From NCBI GenBank assembly GCA_022497145.1, contig MU385855.1:248001-312000 (forward strand): a stretch of DNA of 64,000 bases, written 5' to 3'. Under the pieces are notes generated by a model. It did no database searches and was not told where the DNA came from. It saw only the letters and a program-made list of their open reading frames with translations. A program made the position numbers and the translations under genes. The stretch is from Rostrohypoxylon terebratum. Its lineage: Eukaryota; Ascomycota; Sordariomycetes; Xylariales; Hypoxylaceae. Every line of letters starts with the position of its first letter. Within the stretch, counting starts at the first letter, position 1. This document shows positions 22,444 to 34,794 of the stretch, one piece after another.

Positions 22444-23308
22444 GACCCTCACCATCATTACCACTACCACTATCACTATCGCTAAAAAACCCTGGCGTGG
22501 TTGCTCCTGTATTGTGGAGTTTTATTTGAGGCAAATGTGCTTGAAGCACCTTCATTTCCAATCCATAGATCTTTTTGGTTCCAAGGATTACATACCCACC
22601 ACTATCGTTCACTGTAGATATTAAAAGCTGCTATATGCTGTACATAAAGTTAGACCAAGCAGTTGCCTCATTTATACATACATTTACTCTTCAAACTACT
22701 TACTTACTACTCAATCTTATGCGTGTGAAGGTTTAAAAAGACATTAATATCGTGACATGTGCTCACTGAATACTAATTTGAGATCGTAGAATGCTCTCTC
22801 AGAACTACTTTAGTATTTCAGGTATACCTCAACTATATGACCAACCAACCAACCATCAATCAGTCAATCCCGCCAGCCTACCGAACCACCCGTCCGATCC
22901 AGCCCAGCCGGGAGGAGGGGGAAAAACAGTGAAAAAATTCAGACATACAATCAATCCATTTCCATACAAAAACTCAAACACCTGTGTCATGCAAACGATT
23001 AACCACCCTTGATTGGAGAGGAAGATGATAAAAAAAAAAAAGCGAGGATCCAGATGCGGCAGAAGACATCATGATTGACAGGACCCCCGATCCCCACTCC
23101 GTTCCCCCTGTGGTGGTGATAGTCTGAAAATGCGAAAAAAAACCCGCCCTTCCATCGTACACGCACAGAATCTCATTCGCAGCAGCTCTTAATGCGTTCA
23201 TTATGATTTTATGATCCCGTTCCTGGGGAAATCCCTCGTTATCCTACACATTATTGCTTCGTAGCGCCATTCCGGCCTGCATGCAGTTGCCATTTCATCT
23301 GAATGGAA
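22444..23308. other. intergenic, convergent 3' regions
   Basis: Contains the 3' untranslated regions of the secreted-protein gene (+) and the kinase gene (-). Starts with an ACC/ATC-rich run directly after the stop codon, and has an ACCA microsatellite at about 22840-22856. No further gene seen. Confidence 0.5.
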
Positions 23309-25454
23309 CTAAGCGTTAGGCCAGCGCTGTCGCAGACCGTCGACCCAGCGCCCAAACAGCACGTCGGAAAGCTGCTTGCAGTGTTCCATGCCGGGCTGGG
23401 CGGGCTGGCCGGGGAACTTGGCCATCAGCGCGGCCTTCTCGAGGTCCCGGTCGCGGTCGCGGTCTCGCTGGCTGCTCTTGCCGGGACTGCCGTTGCTAGC
23501 CACTGTGAAGCTGGACTGTCGACGCTTGTGGCTCTTCAGGTGCGGGTTGTTAGACGCAAGGACGAGCTTCGCCGGAGTGGGGTTCTGCTGGCTTGGGGTT
23601 TGGCTCTTGATGACCACTGTGCCCTGGGGCGTGGTGTCGTAACCCTTGGCATCGTAGCCTTTGACGGAATCGTTGGTTTGCTTCAAGAAGGCGTTTGACA
23701 GCTTGGCATCATGCTGGATGTTCGCGTTCAAGTTACGCAAGAGATGGTAAGCGCCCTCCGGATCAACGGAATCGAGCAGCGCGAGTGCGTCGGACAGCTT
23801 GCCGAGAGCGTCGCGCTTTGCCATGCTGGATGTCTGAGCATGCAGTTCTGCGAGGGTGGGCTCAACGGCCTTGGCATAGAGGCGGCGACCGAGGAATGCT
23901 TCCTTGCTGGTTGCTTCAACCGCATTGGGGTGTTTGTTCTCATCTGCGGGGATGTCGTTTGATTTCATCGATGAGACCTGACCGGACGTAGAACCGTCGG
24001 AGGGCACCCTTCTAAAGAGGCGTTGGGATGAGCCTGAATTGCCGAACGACATATCTGGCTGAAGTGGTCGTCGCATCGCCGGAGCAGGCGGAGCACGTGC
24101 GGAACCGTTAGTTGACATCTGAGCAATCGACTGCTGTCGTCGCATAGTAGCTTTGCGCATGGTGGCTGGAGTGGCAGGAGAGGAAGGTTGGAGAGGAGCG
24201 TCCTTGATATCCATTCTGCGCAATGCTTCCTCAGTAGAAAAGATGGAAGATGGTTTTCGGGACTTAACAGTTGGCCTTCTAGGTGCAACTGATTTGACCG
24301 TGTCGAAGACCCACTCGTCGGTATCATCCTTAGGGGAGAGATCTCGCAAGGTTTCCTGATAAAACGAACGGCTCTTCTTCTTTGTTCGAGTAGCGTCGTA
24401 CTTGCGTCGTCGCTCAATCAACTCCTGCAGTGCTTCTACCTTTCCCGACGACTTGATAAAACGGTGCTTGAGCATTTCTCTGGCTGAGGGTCGTCGGTCC
24501 GGGTCCTTCATAAGACACTGCGACACGAAGTCTTTGAAATCTCTGGAGAAGTTGCCCTCGAGTCTAGGCGGGCTACATTTAGGAATTTCGAATAAGGCTT
24601 TCATAGGGTGAAGGTTGGAATGGGGCGGCTGGCCCAATGCTAACTCGATAGCTGTAATTCCTAGAGACCATATATCGGCCTTAAAGTCGTAGCCTTGTTG
24701 CATAATGACTTCAGGTGCCATCCAAAAGGGCGTACCGACAAAGGTGTTACGCTGTGACTTTATGTTCGTAAGTTGCGCTGCCACTCCAAAGTCGGCTAGC
24801 TTGACCTTGCCCGCGTCGGATAGGAGGATATTGGCAGCTTTGATGTCTCGGTGGATCTTGCCTTCGGCGTGAAGGTAATCGAGGCCACGGAGTAGTTCGC
24901 GACATATGATGGCAATGTGCGTCTCGCTGAAGTATGACGGCTCGGGTTTAAGCTGTGAAAGGTGGTACGTCAGATATAGAAACTGTGTGGTGGTTTGGCT
25001 GTGACATCTTACCAGATCAAGACACGATCCACCTCCGAGATACTCCATGACAATCCATAGCTTACTTCCTCTTAAGAAACTAGCTTTGTATTGGGTGACG
25101 TAAGGACTGGCACAGGTGCTAAGAACAGAGATCTCGGCTTGGATGTCTCCTATATCATCTTCGGTAGATTCGAGATCAATCTATTGGGGTATGTGTTAGT
25201 CGACGATTCCATTAGGTAGTTGGACGGGTGAATGCGACTTACGAGCTTGATAGCAACGACTTCTCCTGTGGCAATTTCAATGCCCTTGTAAACTACACCA
25301 AAGCTGCCACCTATATGTACGATATACGGTTAACAAATGTCACGTTAAAGGTTGTCATTGGAACGGTGTGGTTGAAGAATTAAGGGAAGGGAGGAGACAT
25401 ACGGCCAAGTTCCTCGAGGACCTGGTAATGGCTTGTGATCGTCTCGGATGCCAT
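23309..25454 (-). CDS. STE20-family protein kinase, germinal-centre-kinase type (Nak1/Kic1/MST-1-like)
   Basis: Four exons on the minus strand: 25454-25403, 25310-25243, 25180-25013 and 24952-23309; predicted 643 aa. Introns are 92, 62 and 60 bases, all GT/AG; the last is in frame and easily missed ([13 protein letters not shown] after splicing). The N-terminal kinase domain covers about residues 10-260: glycine loop LGRGSFGVVY (16-25), VAIK with Lys39, HRDIKAAN with Asp132, DFG with Asp150, and the STE20 signature [10 protein letters not shown] (169-178). It is followed by a disordered Ser/Pro-rich linker, a run of Arg-Asp dipeptides, and a short C-terminal segment ([18 protein letters not shown]) typical of fungal GCK-III kinases. 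By family it should act with an Mo25-like partner upstream of an NDR kinase in polarity and septation. Distinguishing Nak1/Kic1 from Sid1 or Sps1 type is not certain. Divergent from the Cyk3 gene. Confidence 0.9.
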
Positions 25455-27451
25455 TGCGATGTTGAATTATTACGTTTCGTGCTTTGAATTTTGCGAATTG
25501 CTCAACAGCAATAAAAATAAAAATTACAAATCACGGCGACAACAATAATCGTTGTCCAGGCTTAATAGGCAGTAGCAGCTAAGTAGCTGCGGGCTGCGCA
25601 GGCAACGCAGTGGTTGGTATCGAGTAATGCGATCAGTGTGTCAATAAATGGAGAACTTTTGTGCAGTGAACGGACGATCTGTGGATTGGTATTTGGAAGA
25701 AGGTGATTGGAAGATGATGAAAATCGTCCTCGACAAGCAAAGCCAGCAAAAGTAAATAGCGATTGAATAGCTTAGCTAGCAAAAAGAACAATTAGAGGAA
25801 TTGCGACGATTTGCAATTGTTTGGAAAAAGTTGAAGGTTTGTAGTTGTATGTTTAAAGTGGTGTTAATAATGACGACTGTGTTACTGTTTAAAGTGCGAT
25901 TAGGATTATTGCGATGGTGCGTCCGTTGTCCAGGTGCAAGCTCCTAAAGAGCTATGACCATCAACAGATTGCCGTTATGGGGACTAGTGGGCGAATTATC
26001 AGGCGGATTAACGTTGGGTTCGCACAAACGGCTCGGAGCTTAATACCTAATCTACCTATACCTGAGGTACCTCTAGGTAGTAGGTACTATTAGGTGATGG
26101 ATATGGGTGGTCGTTCGTAGGTCGGCCTTTTCTTCTTGGTCAACGTAAACGACGTTAATAGTTGAGTTCGAAGTGTCGTGATGATGCTCATGGTGGATTA
26201 GGCCGAGAAGAGTAACTAAAAAGAAGGAAATACGTAAAGCTGCATATGATGGACTAGATTTAGTGATAAAGCACACAAGAGACGCATGTATCGCCTTGTG
26301 TTTTACATACCAGTAGCTACATTAGCGGCATTGAACATATGCACAGCCAATCCGGGATTTCGATTCGCGAATGGCCGATAAGTAAACAAAAGTGACGTGC
26401 ATCCATTGTCCATCGATTCCTCTTATTACTATTATGTAGGTACCTTTTTATTTTGTCATTATGCGACAGTTGCGACAATATACGACCACGATCATGCGCA
26501 AATGTATTCATCTACATGGACATAAAATACAAGAATCGGATAAGGCAGTGGTGAAACAATCCATACGAACTAATCGTGGGCTTCGTAGATTTCATCTGAG
26601 ATGGAGGAGAAGGGATGGCTATGATAAAAGGTGTGTGTACAAATACGTAGTTCACATAATAATTTGAGCACTGTATCCGATGTCCACGGTCCGTGTACCT
26701 ATGCTTTTTATGTACTCGAATACAGTGCCTACACTAGTGTGTACATCCTGTAATACATCCTGTACATCCATACCCGAAACTTAATGCGAGTGCGGGAGCC
26801 ATCAGACCTTATTCCTTTTAAACTTGCGGACCCCTAGCTGAACCGTTACCCGGCAACCCAGAAACACCCCTGCACCACCCCTCTGTTTTCCTACGATGGT
26901 CGTGCCAAGACCCATAAACTGCAACTTGCTCCAATTACTGCCCCGAGCTTCTGCTATTGAACCGCACTTTTTGCTCTCATTATCCCAATCATAATCGACA
27001 GATCTGACCTTGATGTGCTGTCAATCCCCATACTTTGCTGCTTTCCCCTACAAACCTGCAAGTCCCCAAATTCCTGACCCTTACCACCTGCTTGCCTAGG
27101 TGCTGCTTAACTTGCTTAGCTTAAGCAGTACATGGTAACAATCATAATAATCCAGCGTATTATCGGACGGCATTGTTGATCCATCCTTCGGGGACCGGTA
27201 CCCACGAACGCACATTGCTGCTGCTACAATACTATTCGTACCACACCGCCTCAGATGCTATCGTCTTCCTCTACTGCGTATTCTGCGTGTTTACTCCATC
27301 GCCTTGCAGCAAGAACCGGAAGCGCCGTAAGGGATTTAGAGTAAAAAATCGAATTCCTCTTAGGCCGAACCGACTTTGACACATCCTCCATCGCCGCATA
27401 TTCTGCAAAGCTGGCGAATAACCGATTACTTGCACTGCGAATATCGGCACA
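25455..27451. other. 2-kb shared upstream region of the kinase and CYK3
   Basis: Divergent intergenic region. The part next to 27451 is pyrimidine-rich and looks like the Cyk3 leader. An inverted pair CTACCTA/TAGGTAG lies at about 26052-26082. Short frames on both strands show no recognisable protein. Confidence 0.5.
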
Positions 27452-30400
27452 ATGGGGTCAGCACCACCGCTACCCACGCGGTTTCCGTGTTGGTGCAGAG
27501 CCGTTTATTCTTGGGGAGGAGAAGTACGTGATTTGCTTCTTTTTTTCGACGTCGAACTTTTTTGCGCCTCCGCCTCAAACTTTGTTTACTTTTGCTAACC
27601 GCCGCACCAGTCACAACACGATTTAGGATTCATCGAGGGCGATTTAATAGAATGTCTCAATGCAGGAGATGGATCGTGGTGGACGGGAAGACTGCGACGA
27701 AATAAGACCGTTGGTGTCTTTCCCTCCAATTTCGTCGAGGTTTTACCCGAGGATTTTCGACCTGTTACAAGGTCTGCGAGTCCGTTGACGTCGAGTCATT
27801 CCCCGAGTCCTACAAACACGCCGCATAAGTCTAAGTCGCGAAACTTCCGCAAACCATTCGAGGCTTACGCAAAGGCACCACATTACACAACAGCAAAACA
27901 ACCCGAAATAATACGAAATACATCGAATACACCTCCGAGAAAGAATTCGGCTAGCTCGTTCAGAAACGATGCGCGCCGCGGCGCTGACCGCGGTCCGTCG
28001 CCGTCTGAGCTTCGGGGACATGGATCGAGAGGACCGTCGCCGGTACCTCCTCCCACGGCGAATAGTTACGCCCCTAGAGGCGCGTCCCCAATACCTCCAA
28101 TGCACGCACATTCACATTCGATGCCGCAATCTCTTTCGCGCCCCCATTCCAGGGGTCCTTCACCGGTTCCTCATCAAAACTATAATTACAGCCGAGGTCC
28201 GTCGCCAGTGCCGCCGCCCGCTCAGCAATACGGCTCAAGGGCTCCGTCGCCGGCTGGCTCATTCAGCTTCAAGCCGTATCGCCCCGGAGCAGAGCGCGAC
28301 TCACCACCACCTCCCGCTCCACCCCCTCATCGTCATGTTATCACGAGAGGAAACTCAAATGCGTCCCATATGTCCCATGCATCATTTGAGACACGACGGC
28401 AAGAAGGATATCATACACCTAGGGTTCCTTCACCACTCCCCCAATCACCAGCCGGCGATGGCTATACCCCGTCGCCACTGCGGGAGGCCATGGATGGTGT
28501 AATAGAGCAACTCGACGCGTTAGGCATGTCCGGTGAGCGCTCGACCGAATCCCCAGAACCGGCGTTAGATCCATGGTCACCCGAGTCCTTCGACCTAGTC
28601 CAACGCCGTTCGCGAAAACGAGCGCAAACCAGACCTCTGGCTTCTAGAAGTATGCATTTCGAGGACTCGGGGTACGGCGGCTCTTTTCACGGGGGCTCAT
28701 CGCAGGAAAGCACATTCCACGGCGGCGTTCCGCAAGAACACCCGCTGCCGCAGTTGAACAATTACGTGGAGAGGATGGAGAACCGCTTTCGCAAGATGCA
28801 TCATCAGAGCTCGAATGCGGGGAGCATGGATAATGAGGACATGGGTCCGCCGCCGCCGCCACCGCCTAAGAACCCCATATACAGTCGACCGAAGTCCTCG
28901 ATGGGTGATCGCGACGAAGGTGGAGGACGCAAGTTCCTACGAAAGCAGAAATCGTCTTACGAGGTCGGTCTGCTGGATAGGACAAGTACAACGAAAACGA
29001 CCTCAACGAATTCTTCATCCGGTAATAGAAGTACCGCAACGAACAGCACTCAGCGAAGTCTGATGAGTGGCGTCTCGGCTGGCGGGATCAGCGCTACAAG
29101 CGCTGGTAGCCTAGCGAGAAAGAACTTACGGGCGCGGAGTGCTTTGGGATTTAGGGATGGTGATGGCGATGAGGAATGGGATCCAAACCGACCGACTACG
29201 CCATTTACGGGTGTATCTTATCATCCGAGTCACTCTACATCCGCAATGAGACCCCAGTCGCAAGCTGGCTTTAATGAAGAGGGGATTGCTTCTGTAGGAG
29301 GTCTCGTACAGCCAGGAACTACGAAACCTAAGAAACAGAATTTCATCAAGAGGATTTTAGAGGCGACGAAGACCGGTGTTGCTAGTGGCCGCAGTAGTAT
29401 TGCGACTGGTTCGGGGTCTTCGCAGGCTTCGCCAACTAGGCGGTCGATTGTCCCTAATGGGATCACGGCCCTGGCAGGTGGTGCTAGTAGCACGAACCTA
29501 GTGCGAGACGCGGCAACGGATATGGGGCTTACGAGTGGTGTAGACTGGGTCCAAGTACGAAGAGATGTGAACCGTTCGAATACGTTAAGCAAGAACGAGC
29601 GAACCGAGCGACGCGACCGCTGTCTGATGCTGGATTACCCGGCAATAGATCCCGTCGATGAGCTTTATGAGAGCGTTGAGGGTGACGAAGGTGCCGACGG
29701 CATGCCAGTGCGCGAGCCGATCAATTACCAAGCCATCAATCTGAGTCAAGTGGACAAAAACTCCCGCTTCGTCAGCAGTCTGCCGTCAATGACGACTGCG
29801 GTTACTCTAGCGACAACTTACGTCTGTAGACCATACAAAAGCGAAGTCCAGCGCCTCCGAGCGATCTTTACCTGGGTGGCGGAGAAAGTTAATTGGGAGG
29901 AAGATTTCGATGGGGATATAGATATGCGCCGAGTGATCTCAACAAAACGAGCCTGCTCTGAAGAGTACGCAGTACTTGTTCACGAGATGTGCGCAGCGAT
30001 CGGCATACCCTCTGAGGTGATTCGTGGCTACCTGAAAACTCCGGGCGAATTTCCCGAGCCCGGGATGATGCCTCGATCAAACCATTGGTGGAACGCTGTC
30101 ATCATCGACAACGAGTGGCGCATGATAGATTGCTGCTTGGCAAGCCCCTCGAACCCCCACCGCGGACTTTACTCGGGCGCCAGCAATAGCACCGCGGAAT
30201 TCTGGTACTTTCTCACCCGGCCAACTGAGCTCTGCTGGACGCATATCCCTGAACATCACGGCCAACAGCATATTTGCCCGCCGGTTGCTCATGAGACATT
30301 GCTACACTTACCTGGTGCTTGCCCACCTTTCTTCAAGCAATCGATTGCTATGGTCGATTACAATACCTCCTTAACTCGCATCGAGGATCTCGAGATGGTG

Positions 30401-31213
30401 CATATCAAATTCATCGTGCCCTCGGATATCGAGGTAGCGGCTGAGGTCGAAGTCAAAGGGTTTACACGCGATGCAGATGGTGACTTGTTTGAAAACGGAG
30501 AGGTGGTGAAGAAGCGTGCGCTCGCACAAGCAGATTGGTACAATGGCGCAAAACGGTACACAGTGAAAGCACTCCTTCCGGGTGACGAGGGCAGCGGTAT
30601 CCTCAAAGTCTATGCGGGTAAGCGTGGGCTTATGCACAGTATCAAAGATATACCACACCCTCTGGCGTTTGCATTGCCAATTATGCACACGGGCGAAAAT
30701 CCACCTTACGAGTTCGTCACTCGTCACCCGACGCCACATGCGCAACGTCACGACATCTATGTCGTCCAGCCACAGTGTCAGCGACTAGCACTAAATAACA
30801 CTTTTGTGTTCGCTATCCGCCAGCACCCGTCCAGCCTTTCGGGCGGACCATCCAGCAATCCGGGAGGTACAAGTCCGATTCCGTTCGCGCGACCGGGCAG
30901 CGCTATGAGCATGTCGAGCAGCGCGGCGATATCAAATCCAAGTTCGGCGACGGGCAGTATCGCAGGCAAGAAACCGGCCAAACTAGCGATCCAGACACCC
31001 GGAGGCAAGATCCTGAGACTCATGCGCAAGGAGGACCGGAGTGGCAGAGGCGGCATCGGAGTCGGCGGTCGCGCCCCGATGGAGGATGAACCTAGCGACG
31101 GTGGCACGTGGGAGACTATCATAAAGTGCTCGGAACGCGGAGTCTGGCGCGGATTAGTGCTCGCAGACCGCACGGCCAGGTGGTGCGTCTTTGCGGAGTG
31201 GGTTTGCATCTAG
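27452..31213 (+). CDS. cyk3: cytokinesis protein Cyk3 (SH3 + transglutaminase-like)
   Basis: Two exons: 27452-27523 and 27611-31213, predicted 1224 aa. The 87-base intron has donor GTACGTG, branch-like GCTAACC and acceptor CACCAG; joining gives RAVYSWGGE-SQHDLGFIEGDL, an N-terminal SH3 domain (to about residue 75, WWTGRL and VGVFPSNFVEV). The middle is a long Pro/Ser-rich disordered region with GPSPVPP repeats and polyproline (PPPPPPP). The transglutaminase-like domain spans about 750-900. By the family, Cyk3 works at the division site with the actomyosin ring and chitin synthase during septum formation. In the active-site region, His849 (SNHWWNAV) and Asp864 (MIDCCLAS) are kept. The nearest Cys (806, in ACSEEYA) is one residue off the usual CxGYA register, with Ser807 in that place, agreeing with reports that the fission-yeast Cyk3 domain is inactive. 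C-terminal segment ends in WRGLVLADRTARWCVFAEW. Confidence 0.93.
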
Positions 31214-32861
31214 AACCTCCTCGATGGTGCCCTAACTCCGCCCTCCGCCCTCTGCCCCAACTTTGAGTCAAAACTAGCGACAGGGGGTTCCACATAGGTG
31301 GTAATGGTGGTAGTGGTGATGGTGGTGCGTTGCGGCGCTTAGTACGAGAGTACATGTACAATCCAGGATTCCACATACGCGGCACAGTGATACTAGGTAC
31401 ATGCCTAGTATTGAATGGAGGCCCCGGGGGTTGGAATTCGGGGAGACTATGGGGACAACCTACCTACATACAGTACATACCGGGCGAAGATCTGTTCATA
31501 CTGACGCGCCGGCGGAATAGTCGGCCGGACCGGATTGTGGTATATCCTGTCCTATTTCCTTTGCTTTGCTTTGTCTCTCGTCTCTTCTGCATCTACTCGG
31601 CGTTAGTGGACAAGATAACGTTCCAGGAAGGAAACGTTGGATTCATAACTTTTCATTTCTGACGGTCGGGATGGGGAAGATGCTCGATCACCTTGGTTCC
31701 TTTTTTTTTTACGTTTCGCACCGAGAGGCGTTTTCAGGTGGCATGGACGAATTAGGAGGTGAATGTTATCAAAGGTACCGACCGACGGTGCGATGTTGAT
31801 GTTGTCAGATTCAAGTGTACGTGTAATAGGAATTGAGGAATTGGAATGCTAGCTATGCTGTGCGCATAGCACTACCTGACCGAGAGTTTGTCCAAATGTT
31901 TGCTGTGACCTTTTACTACCTAGTGTCGCTGAGGATCTCTGCTTGTCCCTCTCATCTTCATTAGGTGTTGGATGGGATGGAGAAGGGCGGAAAGGCATCC
32001 GATGTTTGCTGTAGTTTGTAGCCTCGTGTCTGTGTCTTGTGATTGTAGTAGTTTATTTTACAGTGACTCAACTTTAAACTAACGTACTCAGAGTTAGAAT
32101 GGCCTTTCGGAGCCGCGTGACAAATTGGTAATAATATGAAGGCTTCGTAGGTGCGATACTTTGTGGATAGTTTGTGAAGATGGCACAATGTCGAAAGTTC
32201 TCGCATTTTGGTCTACGGGGCTACCGGAGTAGCCCGGAGGTAATTACCAGGCAGCTGCCAGGTACCTACCTAGTAAGACCTAGGTAAGGCGAGGCCTGTA
32301 GAACCTTGGAAATTTAACTTCAGCTGGGAGTAGGCGCAGTCTTTAGTCTCGGGCGGGCGAAAAGTTAAAGTTCCACCTGACAATGCTCGAAACATCTTTT
32401 GCGGCAGGCGCCGTTGGTAAGGATCGGTGCGACCGAAGGAAAGTCCAGAACAATAAGCTTTTTTTTCTTTCTATTACCTAAGCCTTCATGATCCCTTGAA
32501 CGCTTGAACGTCGTAGAAATCTAAAATTCTTCAACACGTGGCAAGGATCCACTAGCAGAAATTAATTAGATCCTTTCTTTGTAAGGTTTTGGAAGGTTCA
32601 ATGTTGTAATGTTGTATGGCAGCAGGCAGTCGACAACTTTTCAATTCTGAGACGAGGGAAACGTTTCGGCGAGCATTTACATTCTCACACCTTCATCAAC
32701 GCATCGTCGATGTTATCGATAACTTTGCAGATGGCGCAAGCCACGCAAGCCAATCAGCTCAATAAATGCAGCAACCACTTGGGGGCTTATGAGGCAATAG
32801 ATCCGAGTCGGTCCGTCTTCGCTGTCTTCGTTACAAATGCGCAGCTTTAGTGGCTTGACCT

Positions 32862-32885
32862 CTGGAGAAGCTGGAGAAGCTGGAG
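32862..32885. repeat. CTGGAGAAG nonamer repeat
   Basis: Two exact units plus CTGGAG, 60 bases before the TGGAAGA repeat. Confidence 0.75.
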
Positions 32886-32942
32886 CGGGAGAGGAGATGA
32901 TTGAGAGAAACACTCGAAGAAAGATTATTAAAACACTGGATA

Positions 32943-32976
32943 TGGAAGATGGAAGATGGAAGATGGAAGATGGAAG
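32943..32976. repeat. TGGAAGA heptamer tandem repeat
   Basis: Four exact seven-base units plus a partial fifth. A seven-base period would shift the reading frame with each added unit, arguing against coding. Confidence 0.9.
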
Positions 32977-34500
32977 TCTCCAATTGATTGACACCGACGA
33001 ACTGGAAACGCAATTGACCCGTCGTCGCGTCGTTGCATCGGGCCACCCTCTCTCCACTAGGTACAATACGTTACAACTTACAAGATCCATCTTCAACCAA
33101 TTTTTTTTCTCTGGTCCCTGGGTAATGTACTGTAATTATCTTTTTTCCGAGCTTCTCATTTGCCCCTGAACAATTAGGGTACTATCCATCCTCATGACAT
33201 AAACAGCCTACTAGCCAAGACTGGCCAATTGCCGCGTTAGACTGGCACTTGTCTGCGGAGCCGCATCTCTTTTTTTGATCCTTTTTTGGCCAGGGGACGG
33301 ACCATAAAGTCCAAGGAAGATTGGAAGCCAACGACTAAACGGCCGACGCTATCGCCGTGGCTCCACAATCTGGCCGAATATACCGAGTCAGGTCCAACGC
33401 CTTAACTCTGCGTTCAGTCTTTCCACAATCCTCTATTTGAAAGAAGCCTGGATTTCGGCCGATTTCTCTTCCTTGTTCTTTTGTCCCTCTAAAGGCCCTT
33501 TTTCAATGCGTCTTTCCCGTTTCTCACACCAGCTTGTCACCGGACCGATCAGTCTTTAAACTCTAATGCTAATGCTGGGGAGAAACTGGGCTGGCAGGTT
33601 GGTGGAGCTCCTCATCTCATATTCTGGAGTTGACGGGGAAGAGTACGGGGGAGGCGAGAAGAAAAAAAAAACCCTCTTCCCGCAAAGACCCTGAAACTAG
33701 GTAAACAGATGGGGTTTTGGCTTCGCTATTCGGATTACCATCCTAATACGAACTGAGCTATTACACCGAATTCTTGTTTGCTGTTAATAGAGCTGCGAAT
33801 CTTTCGCATAGACCATTGCAGCAACATATCCCCGAAATCCTTCATGGGGTGATAAAAATATTAGACCGAAAAATATCAATTGTCAAATGACTGACGAAGA
33901 CTCGGAAGCTGTGATGACTAAGAGATACGAGCAGTCACAGGAGCAACATCCGTCACAAATTTCCGGATTCCTAGGGCCGCCGAATTTTTACTAGGATGAT
34001 CTAAAAGAAAAAAAAAACTCACGATAGCTTCATAGAATAGCTCAGTATGGAAATGTCAAACGAACTGTTTCCTGGAGCAGCTGGAGCAGAGTAAGTGACT
34101 GTGGGGGTAATAGCTATGATTTTCAATGTGAGAGGTGTAGGATTGCATGACGCGTGTAGAAACGTCGGGATGAATGCAACCTGCTAACCTTTGCAAAATC
34201 CTATCGCGTTCCAGAAACGTAAGGTTCCTAGACTAAAAGAGAGCTAGCGGTGGCCAGCTTTAGCTGGTGACCCCGAGGGGACAGAGCATGGAGCTCTGGA
34301 GTGCTCTGGCGTATTTGCGGGTTGACCTCGTGTCCGTGCAGAGACTTTATGGAGTGATTGTGGGCATCAAGTTGCAACCATTCTATCTCAGGCATTGTCC
34401 GGGGAGCGGAGGTGGGTCAGGAACTAGCTGAACTTGAAGAGATCTAGTAATTGACAAAACCGCGGCGTTGGTAATTTCACTCGCATGTGTATACCCTGGG

Positions 34501-34511
34501 TATATTTAAAA
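34501..34511 (+). promoter_or_regulatory. TATA box of the hexose transporter
   Basis: TATATTTAAAA, about 285 bases upstream of the ATG at 34795, followed by a pyrimidine-rich leader. Confidence 0.5.
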
Positions 34512-34794
34512 GACGATCCCTCCTTTTTCACCTATACACTTTGTTCCTCACTTCTCTATCACATATTCTAATATCTTCACTACTACCCTCCCCACCATCC
34601 CCCCTAACCCTAAAAGATCTACATCAGGCACTCGTGCCAATAATCCACAGTGCTTAAAATACATTGGGTATATATAGGTAAACAAATACGTATATATATC
34701 TTACCATCCCACCAACCCTCTTCCATATAATCGGAAATCGGGAATCTCACGTCGAGCATCGATACCTCCGATAAGTCGACGTAAAACTATCACA

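Larger units (their letters stand above)
31214..34794. other. 3.6-kb intergenic region, Cyk3 to hexose transporter
   Basis: No supported gene. Starts with a GGTGGT-type run (31291-31327). Includes two small tandem repeats (CTGGAGAAG at 32862-32885; TGGAAGA at 32943-32976) with short repeat-driven frames on both strands. The last 300 bases are the transporter promoter and pyrimidine-rich leader. Some GTGGGG/CTCCGG words near 34100 and 34396 resemble CreA-type sites, but short motifs like these are common by chance. Confidence 0.5.
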
